In this document: one piece after another, positions 20,224 to 30,357 of the stretch
Layout of the letters: every line of letters starts with the position of its first letter
Position numbering within the stretch: the first letter of the stretch is position 1
DNA from: Flavobacterium sp.
Lineage (GTDB): Bacteria > Bacteroidota > Bacteroidia > Flavobacteriales > Flavobacteriaceae
Assembly: GCF_025352015.1 (NCBI RefSeq)
Contig: NZ_JANXUG010000088.1
Location: 37,295 to 101,294 of the forward strand
Length of the DNA: 64,000 bases
Direction: 5' to 3'
Notes under the pieces: model-generated
Database searches by the model: none
What the model saw: only the letters and a program-made list of their open reading frames with translations
What the model was told of the DNA's origin: nothing
Translations under genes and position numbers: made by a program

Positions 20224-20245
20224 ATTATTAATTGTCAATTATCAA

Positions 20246-21517
20246 TTGAATAAAATGGAAACAGTTCAAAACATAAAACAACGATTTGAGATTATTGGGA
20301 ATGATCCAAAACTAAATCGTGCCATAGAAAAAGCAATACAAGTAGCTCCTACCGATATTTCGGTGTTGGTGGTGGGTGAAAGTGGTGTTGGTAAAGAAAG
20401 TATTCCCAGAATTATACATTCGCTTTCGCATAGAAAACACGGAAAATATATAGCTGTAAACTGTGGTGCTATTCCAGAAGGAACTATTGACAGTGAGCTT
20501 TTTGGGCATGAAAAAGGTTCCTTTACTGGTGCCAATAATGCTCGTGAGGGTTATTTTGAAGTCGCCGATGGCGGAACAATTTTTCTGGATGAAGTAGGCG
20601 AATTGCCTTTAACAACGCAAGTGCGTTTGCTGCGTGTGTTGGAAAATGGCGAATTTATCAAAGTTGGTTCCTCTCAAGTTCAAAAAACGAATGTTAGAAT
20701 TGTGGCAGCCACCAATGTCAACATGTTTGACGCTATCGAAAAAGGAAAATTTCGCGAAGATTTGTACTACCGTTTAAGTACGGTTGATATTCCTTTGCCG
20801 CCCTTGCGTGACCGGAAAGAGGACATTCATTTATTATTTAGAAAATTTGCAGCCGATTTTGCTCACAAATACAAAATGCCAGCCATAAAATTGAGCGATA
20901 GTGCCGTTTCTTTTTTACAAAAATACCGCTGGAGTGGCAATATTAGACAGTTGCGAAATGTAGCGGAACAGATTTCGGTTTTAGAAACCAATAGAGAAAT
21001 TTCATTACTTACCTTGCAATCCTATCTTCCTATCGAAGGAACTAATCTACCATCGGTGATTGGCGGAAAAAAATCGGAAAATGACTTTTCTACCGAAAGA
21101 GATATTTTATACAAAGTATTATTTGACATGAAAAATGATTTGCACGATTTGAAAAAATTAACCTTTGAACTGATGCAAAACGGAAGTTCGAAAGTGCAGG
21201 AAATGAATAAGAATTTGATTCAAAAAGTCTTTGACCAAAAAGAAGAAAGTGTTTCGAGTTTTGGAGAAGAGGGAAGAATAAGCAACATGGCTCCGCAAAA
21301 TGAGGTAGATCAAGAGGAATTTGAAGACGATGATGATGCTAATTACTTAGTGGCAGAAACCATTGAAGAAGAAGAAACTTTGAAATTAGAACAACGAGAG
21401 ATTGAACTTATCAAAAAATCATTGTTGCGCCATAAAGGCAAACGAAAAGCCGCTGCCGATGAATTAGGCATCTCTGAAAGAACACTCTATCGCAAAATTA
21501 AGCAGTATGACTTATAA
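20246..21517 (+). CDS. sigma-54-dependent transcriptional activator (AAA+ plus Fis HTH, no receiver domain)
   Basis: 'VVGESGVGKE', 'ELFGHEKGSFTGA', C-terminal 'AADELGISERTLYRKIKQYDL'. Confidence 0.93.
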   Translation: MNKMETVQNIKQRFEIIGNDPKLNRAIEKAIQVAPTDISVLVVGESGVGKESIPRIIHSLSHRKHGKYIAVNCGAIPEGTIDSELFGHEKGSFTGANNAREGYFEVADGGTIFLDEVGELPLTTQVRLLRVLENGEFIKVGSSQVQKTNVRIVAATNVNMFDAIEKGKFREDLYYRLSTVDIPLPPLRDRKEDIHLLFRKFAADFAHKYKMPAIKLSDSAVSFLQKYRWSGNIRQLRNVAEQISVLETNREISLLTLQSYLPIEGTNLPSVIGGKKSENDFSTERDILYKVLFDMKNDLHDLKKLTFELMQNGSSKVQEMNKNLIQKVFDQKEESVSSFGEEGRISNMAPQNEVDQEEFEDDDDANYLVAETIEEEETLKLEQREIELIKKSLLRHKGKRKAAADELGISERTLYRKIKQYDL

Positions 21518-21605
21518 AAATTTTACATTTTACTATTTGATACTACTGATGATTCGCTTCCTTAATTGAAAATAAATAATTACTTTAGCGGCTTTAATTG
21601 TTACC

Positions 21606-22109
21606 ATGAAATCTTTTAAATTATTAACTTTTTTAATTCTAGCCTTTATTGTTAACAGTTGTTCTGTGTATAACTTTACTGGAACGGGGAAAATTGACGC
21701 AAAGACCTTTCAGGTTAATTATTTTCAAAATAATTCTGCACTCATCGAACCAGGAATAGACAGAATTTTTACTATCAAACTTCAAGAACTTATACAAAAT
21801 CAAACCAATCTGAATCTAACAAATTCCAATGGTGATTTATTATATGAAGGCGAAATTGTGGATTATAGAATAGCTCCAATGACAGCCACAGCTGATCAGA
21901 AAGCCGCTCAAAGCAGGTTGTCGATTACGGTGAATGTTCGATTTAGTAAAAAAAATAAAGAAACCGATAATTTTGAAAAAAAGTTTTCATTCTTTCATGA
22001 TTATGATGGTTCTACACAATTAGTTGGATCAAAACTGACAGAAGCTTTAGACGATATTTTTGAAAGAATTACACAAGATATATTCAACGAATCGTTAGCT
22101 AAATGGTAA
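21606..22109 (+). CDS. LptE-like LPS assembly lipoprotein
   Basis: Lipobox 'IVNSCSVYNF'; 167 aa; position. Confidence 0.75.
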   Translation: MKSFKLLTFLILAFIVNSCSVYNFTGTGKIDAKTFQVNYFQNNSALIEPGIDRIFTIKLQELIQNQTNLNLTNSNGDLLYEGEIVDYRIAPMTATADQKAAQSRLSITVNVRFSKKNKETDNFEKKFSFFHDYDGSTQLVGSKLTEALDDIFERITQDIFNESLAKW

Positions 22110-22177
22110 ATCAATACCAATTTCTAAACTAAATAATGCAAATTAGAAAAAAGCGCAAAGCGTAAATCTCAATACAT

Positions 22178-22996
22178 TTGAACTTAACAGATTACACATA
22201 CTTACTCAATAAACCCGATGCAATCAATGACAAGCATGCACAAAAATTGGAAAATGTTTTGAATGTTTTTCCTTATTTTCAAAGCGCACGTGTGTTGAAA
22301 TTAAAACATCTGTACAATCAAGATAGTTTTAATTATAATTTTGCTTTAAAAGTTTCAGCCGCTTACACTACTGACAGAAGCGTTTTATTTGATTTTATTA
22401 CTTCTGACTCCTTTGTAGCTATCCAAAAAGGTTTGTACGAAAAAAAACTAGAAGAATTAATGAATATGAGTGTTATAGCAAGCGAACATCTTATTGTTGC
22501 GCCCAAACAACCCATTATTGATGCGGTAGAACAATCTATTTTGACTTCAATCAAATCCGCTGCCACAAACGATGAGCAAAAAGTAGCCGAGAAACTGGCT
22601 TTAGGCAAACCTTTAGAATTTTCTAGAAATGAAAAACATTCTTTTCAGGAATGGTTGCAATTGTCAAGGTTCAAACCAATTGTCAGAGTAGAAAACGATG
22701 CTACTGTAGATGAAGAAAAGAAGAAAAAATCAGCTATAATCGACAAATTTATTGAAAACAATCCAAAGATAACTCCCATAGCTAAAGACACTATAAATCT
22801 GCCAATAGAAAACATTCCCAACGACACATCTACCTTAATGACCGAAACTTTGGCAAGAGTTTATTTAGAACAAAAAAAATATTCAAAAGCAATGCAAGCC
22901 TACGAAATATTAATTTTGAAATATCCAGAAAAAAGTAGTTTCTTTGCAGACCGAATTTCGGATATTAAAATTTTACAACAAAATAATAATTTATAA
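22178..22996 (+). CDS. tetratricopeptide-like hypothetical protein
   Basis: C-terminal 'TETLARVYLEQKKYSKAMQAYEILILKYPEKSSFFADRI'. Confidence 0.7.
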   Translation: MNLTDYTYLLNKPDAINDKHAQKLENVLNVFPYFQSARVLKLKHLYNQDSFNYNFALKVSAAYTTDRSVLFDFITSDSFVAIQKGLYEKKLEELMNMSVIASEHLIVAPKQPIIDAVEQSILTSIKSAATNDEQKVAEKLALGKPLEFSRNEKHSFQEWLQLSRFKPIVRVENDATVDEEKKKKSAIIDKFIENNPKITPIAKDTINLPIENIPNDTSTLMTETLARVYLEQKKYSKAMQAYEILILKYPEKSSFFADRISDIKILQQNNNL

Positions 22997-22998
22997 CA

Positions 22999-23331
22999 AT
23001 GACTAATTTTACAGTTTTTTTAGTTTTAATAACAATTGTTTGCTTTTTATTGATCATCGTAATTATGGTTCAAAACCCTAAAGGTGGAGGTCTGTCGTCG
23101 TCATTAGGTGGCTCAACACAAATGGGTGGCGTTCAAAAAACAACTGACTTTTTAGATAAAAGCACTTGGACTTTGGCAACCATATTAATAGTTTTAATAC
23201 TATTATCTAGCTTAAGTTTCCCCGGGATAATGGGCAATACTGATTCTAAAATCATTGATAAAAAAGAAACAGTTGCACCAAAAACCACAACTACCACTCC
23301 GGCAAAACCCGTTGAAACTCCAAAAAAATAA
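22999..23331 (+). CDS. secG: preprotein translocase subunit SecG
   Basis: 'VQNPKGGGLSSSLGGSTQMGG' SecG motif. Confidence 0.95.
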   Translation: MTNFTVFLVLITIVCFLLIIVIMVQNPKGGGLSSSLGGSTQMGGVQKTTDFLDKSTWTLATILIVLILLSSLSFPGIMGNTDSKIIDKKETVAPKTTTTTPAKPVETPKK

Positions 23332-23353
23332 TTTTTGTCAAAAAGAAATATCA

Positions 23354-23383
23354 TGCCAGCATAATCAAGCTGGCATTTTTTTT
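23354..23383 (+). terminator. Rho-independent terminator after secG
   Basis: TGCCAGC-ataatcaa-GCTGGCA-TTTTTTTT. Confidence 0.9.
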
Positions 23384-23471
23384 AGACTGAAAATTTGTCA
23401 GCAAATAGCTGAATGGTATAATTTCTGAAAAACAATTTAACAATTATTAAATTTAATAAAATCATACTATT

Positions 23472-23747
23472 ATGGCATTAAACATTAAACCGCTTTCGGA
23501 CAGAGTTATTGTGGAACCTGCAGCGGCAGAAACACAAACGGCATCTGGAATTATTATACCCGATACCGCAAAAGAAAAACCTCAAAAAGGAACTGTTGTT
23601 GCAGTTGGAAAAGGAAAAAAAGACGAACCAATGACTGTTAAAATTGGAGATTCTGTATTGTATGGAAAATACGCTGGAACCGATTTAAAATTTGACGGCA
23701 AAGATTATCTCATCATGCGTGAAGAAGATATTCTTGCGATTATCTAA
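23472..23747 (+). CDS. groES: co-chaperonin GroES
   Basis: '[42 protein letters not shown]'. Confidence 0.98.
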   Translation: MALNIKPLSDRVIVEPAAAETQTASGIIIPDTAKEKPQKGTVVAVGKGKKDEPMTVKIGDSVLYGKYAGTDLKFDGKDYLIMREEDILAII

Positions 23748-23772
23748 TTAAGTATCAAGATTTGAGTATTAA

Positions 23773-25428
<1,656 letters not shown>

Positions 25429-25448
25429 TCTAATTAGTTTTTTTTAAT

Positions 25449-25479
25449 AAACGTCCCGAAATTTTCGGGACGTTTTTTT
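25449..25479 (+). terminator. Terminator after groEL (may be bidirectional)
   Basis: AACGTCCCGAAAttTTCGGGACGTT followed by T-run. Confidence 0.92.
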
Positions 25480-26161
25480 ATTCCTCTACTTTAGGTGTTT
25501 TCTTGATCATTTTTAAAAAAACTGGTAGCGTAGAAATTAGTATAATGCCAATAACAATCTTTTCTATATGATGCTTCAAATCAATATGAAACTTATCTAA
25601 AAACATTCCATACAAGTAATGCCCTGAAAAAATCAAAACAAATGACCATAGAAACGAACTTACAATATTGTAAAACATAAACTTCTTTTTATCCATGGTA
25701 ACAATTCCGGCTACGATTGGCGCAAAAGTTCTTAAAATTGGTATGAAACGTGCAAAGATTATTGCTTTCCCACCAAATCTTTCGAAGAAATCTTTAGACT
25801 GAATTAGGTATTTTTTCTTAAACAAAAAGCTATCCTCTTTTTTATATAAATAATAACCACTTTTGGAACCAAACCAGTAACCCACCATGTTTCCTAATAT
25901 ACCGGCTATAGCAATTAATGTAGACAATAGCGTGACATTAATCATATCACTTTCAATAAAAGAAAAATTTTCTATTAAATCTCGACTGTAAATTCCTGAC
26001 AAGAAAAGTAAACTATCACCAGGCAAAAAGAATCCAGCAAACAAACCTGTTTCAGCAAATACAATAAATAACACTATCCACAAACCCAATTTAATACCGC
26101 CAATAGTAAGCGTTATGTAAAACTCGGGGTTTAATAATTGCATCCAGTCAAAACTACTCAT
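25478..26161 (-). CDS. DedA family membrane protein
   Basis: 'FAETGLFAGFFLPGDSLLFLSG', 'FARFIPILRTFAPIVAG'. Confidence 0.93.
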   Translation of the reverse strand: MSSFDWMQLLNPEFYITLTIGGIKLGLWIVLFIVFAETGLFAGFFLPGDSLLFLSGIYSRDLIENFSFIESDMINVTLLSTLIAIAGILGNMVGYWFGSKSGYYLYKKEDSFLFKKKYLIQSKDFFERFGGKAIIFARFIPILRTFAPIVAGIVTMDKKKFMFYNIVSSFLWSFVLIFSGHYLYGMFLDKFHIDLKHHIEKIVIGIILISTLPVFLKMIKKTPKVEE

Positions 26162-26271
26162 AGAGCATAAATTAAATTGAGCGTGAATTTAGTGATATTT
26201 TATGATTTACGCCGTTACTGTTTGAAGTATTTTGCTTTTAAAAAACTTTCCAAAAAATTACCCTTTCAAAA

Positions 26272-26613
26272 TTACTTTCGCTCATATTGGCAGCAGGCAT
26301 GAAGTTTGTCATAAACTGCATTGGTTGCTTTTATCTCATCAGTGTCATGACCTACTTTGGCAACAGCATTTTTCACATCCACAAGTGAACATTTTTCTTC
26401 ATTGATACTAACACTCAATTGATGACTTTCGATATTCCAAACTGCTGATTTAACACCAGTGACCGAAAATGCTGCTTTCTGAATACGTTTTTGACATTGT
26501 TCGCAATTTCCATTGACTTCAAATTCGTAATGGGCATTTTTATTTTTCTTTTCTTGCGCTTGGGTTGAAAGTGCTACAAACAGCAATATCATTCTTAAAA
26601 TTGTATTTTTCAT
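26272..26613 (-). CDS. secreted heavy-metal-associated (HMA) domain protein
   Basis: Signal peptide; 'FEVNGNCEQCQKRIQKAAFSVTGVKSAVWN' CxxC fold. Confidence 0.88.
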   Translation of the reverse strand: MKNTILRMILLFVALSTQAQEKKNKNAHYEFEVNGNCEQCQKRIQKAAFSVTGVKSAVWNIESHQLSVSINEEKCSLVDVKNAVAKVGHDTDEIKATNAVYDKLHACCQYERK

Positions 26614-26652
26614 TTATGTTAAATTTAGTTCAACATCTTTCGATGTTAAATG
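26611..26652 (-). repeat. Start-codon-proximal three-arm palindromic element (HMA gene)
   Basis: Minus strand TTTAACATC-GAAA-GATGTTGAA-CTAAA-TTTAACATAAATG, filling the gap to the upstream TBDT stop. Confidence 0.7.
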
Positions 26653-28677
26653 TTATTTTTTTATTTTAAATCGTAAACCTGCATAATACATTTGTCCAAA
26701 AACTGGCGCATATATAATTGAGGTGTCAAAATTAGGTCCAAACGGATTATTATTGCCCAAAATAGCTTTGTTTTGACGGTAGTTTCCAATGTTTTCTCCA
26801 CCAATATATACTTCAAAGGTACTCGAAAAAGTTCGGGTAATTTGCGCATTCATTATACTAAATGAAGGTGAAAATTCAGGCAATCTATCTTGTGCAGGAT
26901 TGCTTGCAGTATTGGGCAACTGCTGTTTTCCTAACCAATTAAAGGTGTAATCAAATTTCCATTGCTGTCCTTTTTCGGCGATATGGGTTTCATATTCTAA
27001 ATTACCAAAAAAACGATGTTTGGCTTGTAATGGTCTTTGAAAACTTCCCGAAAGATAATCGGTGGCAATGTCATAATATTTATAAGCGGTTCTTAAATTC
27101 AAATGTTTGATAATTTCTAAATTAAAATCTATTTGAAAACTATTTGCAAACGATTTTCCTCTTAAATTATAGAACAAAACTTGTTGTGGCGAATTCATAA
27201 TATCTACTACGGCTTGGTTTTGAAAATCAGTGCGATAAAAATCAAGTGTTACATCGGCACTTTTGCCAAATAACAAAAAATTTTGAGTAAAACTCAAGCC
27301 ATAATTCCATGCTATTTCGGGATTTAAACCATAAACTTTTCCATTTGTATCTAAAACTTGAAAGGTTCTAGAACTCGCAAACAAATTTTGATTTTCGGCA
27401 TAGATATTAGCCGCACGTTTTCCTCTTCCGGCAGAAAATCGCAACACCGCTTTCTCCCAAGGATTGTATTTTATGTGTAATCTTGGTGTGAAAAAAGCGC
27501 CTAACCTGTTGTGATAATCAAATCGCCCACCAAGTATATAACTGAACTTATCGCCGTTATCATAGGTATATTCAAAGAAAGCTCCAACAGAATTGTCAAT
27601 TCGGCTAACATCAGCAAGGTTAACAAACTCCAAGTATTTATCATACGTAAAGTTCAATCCCGTAGCAAACTTATGCATTGTATTGCTTATAATTGAATTG
27701 AAAATCAGGTTCGAATAATAGCTTTGTTGTTTGATGTTGTATTGATTCAAACCAAAATACGATAACTGATTGTGATTACTGAAAGCATTTTGGAAACCAA
27801 TACTTTGAAACGGCATGTCCTTGAAAACATAACCTACTTTGGAAGTGAAATCTAATCGTTCTGTATTGATTTCAGAACCCCAATAATTTGTTGTTAATCT
27901 ATCTCTGCTTGGCTCAAAATTGAGTTCCCCAGTTTGCTTATCGTCTTTCATAAAACGAAGGTTCAAAAACGAAACCCATCCCGTTTTTGGATTAGAATAC
28001 TGCCAACGGTTGGCTATATTAATTTGTTTTCCCAATGGGTTATCAAGAAAACCATCGTTATTCATATCGGTTTTAGCAACTCGTGCATTCCCATGCACAA
28101 ACAAACTTGACGACCAATAATCAGAAACTTTTTTGTTAAAATGCGTATTCAGTTCAAACCGAGAATCGGTCGAGCCATATGCATTTAGGAAAAAAGGGAT
28201 GTCTTTTATAGGTTTGATCAATTCGGTATTGATTTGACCTGAAATGCTTTCGTAACCATTAACCACACTCCCCGCTCCTTTGGTGATTTGAATACTTTCT
28301 ACCCATGTTCCAGGCGTAAATGATAAACCATAAGCCTGCGATGCGCCTCGAACCGATGGAATATTTTCTTCGGTAATCATAATGTAAGGACTGGTTAAAC
28401 CTAACATTTTGATTTGTTTAGTACCCGTTAGAGCGTCCGAAAAATTGACATCAATGGAGGGATTAGTTTCAAAACTTTCTGCAAGATTACAACAGGCTGC
28501 TTTGAGTAGTTCTTTGCCAGTAACGAGCGTGGTATTTGACGTACCAGAAAGTGATTTTTTTAGTCCTTTTTTATTGGCTAAAACCTTTACCGTTTTCAAA
28601 GTATCGTGTTTAATATCTTCTTGTGAAAAGGTAACTGTCGAAACCAACAATGCAAGGTACAACATTGTGTTTTTCAT
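26653..28677 (-). CDS. TonB-dependent outer-membrane receptor
   Basis: Plug domain 'MLGLTSPYIMITEENIPSVRG', beta-barrel C-terminus 'YYAGLRFKIKK'. Confidence 0.92.
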   Translation of the reverse strand: MKNTMLYLALLVSTVTFSQEDIKHDTLKTVKVLANKKGLKKSLSGTSNTTLVTGKELLKAACCNLAESFETNPSIDVNFSDALTGTKQIKMLGLTSPYIMITEENIPSVRGASQAYGLSFTPGTWVESIQITKGAGSVVNGYESISGQINTELIKPIKDIPFFLNAYGSTDSRFELNTHFNKKVSDYWSSSLFVHGNARVAKTDMNNDGFLDNPLGKQINIANRWQYSNPKTGWVSFLNLRFMKDDKQTGELNFEPSRDRLTTNYWGSEINTERLDFTSKVGYVFKDMPFQSIGFQNAFSNHNQLSYFGLNQYNIKQQSYYSNLIFNSIISNTMHKFATGLNFTYDKYLEFVNLADVSRIDNSVGAFFEYTYDNGDKFSYILGGRFDYHNRLGAFFTPRLHIKYNPWEKAVLRFSAGRGKRAANIYAENQNLFASSRTFQVLDTNGKVYGLNPEIAWNYGLSFTQNFLLFGKSADVTLDFYRTDFQNQAVVDIMNSPQQVLFYNLRGKSFANSFQIDFNLEIIKHLNLRTAYKYYDIATDYLSGSFQRPLQAKHRFFGNLEYETHIAEKGQQWKFDYTFNWLGKQQLPNTASNPAQDRLPEFSPSFSIMNAQITRTFSSTFEVYIGGENIGNYRQNKAILGNNNPFGPNFDTSIIYAPVFGQMYYAGLRFKIKK

Positions 28678-28718
28678 TTTATGCTGAATTTATTTCAGCA
28701 TCTTTCGATACTGAAAAT
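28675..28718 (-). repeat. Start-codon-proximal three-arm palindromic element (TBDT gene)
   Basis: Minus strand TTTCAGTATC-GAAA-GATGCTGAA-ATAAA-TTCAGCATAAAATG. Confidence 0.75.
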
Positions 28719-28736
28719 GATTAATATAAATTCTAT

Positions 28737-28782
28737 TTCAATGATTCTCATAGATGTTGAGAATCTGAACTGAATTCAGATT
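28737..28782. repeat. Overlapping hairpins GATTCTCA/TGAGAATC and AATCTGAA-CTGAA-TTCAGATT
   Basis: Both inverted repeats perfect (8 bp each), sharing AATC; in the HYC_CC_PP-TBDT gap. Confidence 0.75.
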
Positions 28783-28785
28783 AAA

Positions 28786-29187
28786 TCAGGCGTAAAAAGT
28801 ATATTGGCTATACAAAAGATAGAAAGGCGGCGCATTGGCATCGCAATAATAAGTATTATTTTCTCTTGTTTTGAAGTTAAAATTAGAAGCAAAAAAAAGA
28901 GGTTTGCAATCATTACAATTCAAAGTATAATTGGCATTAAACGATAAAGACTTAACTATAATTTGGTCTGATTTAGTTTCGGACTTAATGATTTTATTTT
29001 TACAGCATTTGGAATCTTTCCCAATTTCACCACAGCAATTTTTTTCTGCATTTTGCACTGCCGAAACTGTGGTTAATGTAATTGACGCTATTTCTTTGCC
29101 ACAATAATGCACATTGAACGCCAATCCTAAACTGGAAACTAACAAGAAAAACGTTAGTAAAAAAGATATGTGCTTTTTATAAACCAT
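28786..29187 (-). CDS. HYC_CC_PP family protein
   Basis: 'NVHYCGKE', 'NCCGE...KCCKN', 'NAPPFYLLY'. Confidence 0.9.
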   Translation of the reverse strand: MVYKKHISFLLTFFLLVSSLGLAFNVHYCGKEIASITLTTVSAVQNAEKNCCGEIGKDSKCCKNKIIKSETKSDQIIVKSLSFNANYTLNCNDCKPLFFASNFNFKTRENNTYYCDANAPPFYLLYSQYTFYA

Positions 29188-29243
29188 GAAACAAAGTTAT
29201 AAAAAAGAAGCCGTTTCTTTCTTAAAGTATTCTTATTTTTTAT

Positions 29244-29708
29244 TTAATTTCGGGCTGTTCGCCTTTGGCTCGATTGTTTTTGGTAATAAAACCCAGGAAT
29301 AAAAAGTAAAATAAAAATAGGCTGAATGAGAAATCTTCTGATATAGAACAAAGTCATTTTACTTTCTTCTCCAAAAAAATGGAGTATAAAAATGAAACTT
29401 ATCATTAAAGTTGAACCCAAAAGTATGTAAAGTAATGCCGAGAATTTTACTATTTGAGTGTCTTTAAAAATAACATACAACAAAAATAATGAAATCACCG
29501 AGTTGAGATAAAACCGCATTCCAAAACTAAAAAATAGCTTAAAAATATTAATTCTAGGAAATGGCAAATGTGCATATTCACTTTGAAAGTACTTCAAAAA
29601 AGGATCGTAAAACACCGTTTCTTCAAAAGCTCTTATGAGCACTAAAAGTGCAATCAAAAACAATGACCAACCAAGTTTCTCTTTATTTTTTATCAATTTC
29701 TGAAGCAT
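29244..29708 (-). CDS. exosortase F system-associated membrane protein
   Basis: Multi-TM protein directly downstream of xrtF, overlapping ORFs. Confidence 0.8.
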   Translation of the reverse strand: MLQKLIKNKEKLGWSLFLIALLVLIRAFEETVFYDPFLKYFQSEYAHLPFPRINIFKLFFSFGMRFYLNSVISLFLLYVIFKDTQIVKFSALLYILLGSTLMISFIFILHFFGEESKMTLFYIRRFLIQPIFILLFIPGFYYQKQSSQRRTARN

Positions 29709-30240
29709 AATACGAATAGTTATTAACCCAAATTATCCACAATAAAAACACAACGCCATAAATAATTAATGGAAAAATCACTCCGTGCAACAAATGTTCA
29801 AATTGAGGAAAATGATATAAAGCTACGCACAAAAGTGTAATTCTACCAATATTCAAAATATGAATCAAAAAACTACCTAACAGTATAAAAAGAATAGTGT
29901 TTTTGAGTTTTCCTGTAAATGCTACCACAAATGCTATGAACAAAATAATCACGCTCATGGCGTTGCAACCTTCAATAATTCGGGAAATATATTTGCCTTT
30001 GTAAAACAATTTTATACTTGGTTCTTTGAGATGTGGCATAGTGTAAGATTGCGCATCAAACAACGACAAAACTTTTGCAGATTGATTGCCTACAAGTAAT
30101 GTGAAAGAATCTACTTCGGCATTCTTGGCGTCAAAACGATTTAAATAGGTCTGATAAATCAGCGTTAGAATCAAATAACTGACAATAAATTTTCCTAGAA
30201 AAAGTAAAAAAGGTTTGTACTGGAACAGTAGATTTTTCAA
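29683..30240 (-). CDS. xrtF: exosortase family protein XrtF
   Basis: Cys 'IIEGCNAMSVIILF', Arg 'NIGRITLL', His 'HLLHGVIFP' triad in TM context. Confidence 0.9.
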   Translation of the reverse strand: MKNLLFQYKPFLLFLGKFIVSYLILTLIYQTYLNRFDAKNAEVDSFTLLVGNQSAKVLSLFDAQSYTMPHLKEPSIKLFYKGKYISRIIEGCNAMSVIILFIAFVVAFTGKLKNTILFILLGSFLIHILNIGRITLLCVALYHFPQFEHLLHGVIFPLIIYGVVFLLWIIWVNNYSYYASEIDKK

Positions 30241-30287
30241 AAGATAATTTTTAACAAATTTATATAAAATAAGAAAAAAACAGTCGT

Positions 30288-30295
30288 TACTTTTG
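30288..30295 (+). promoter_or_regulatory. -7 box TACTTTTG upstream of GAF gene
   Basis: Matches TAnnTTTG. Confidence 0.5.
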
Positions 30296-30357
30296 CATGA
30301 AATTAAAATCGAACACAGATTTCACAGATTTTCACAAATTAATTGTCAAAAAAAACT

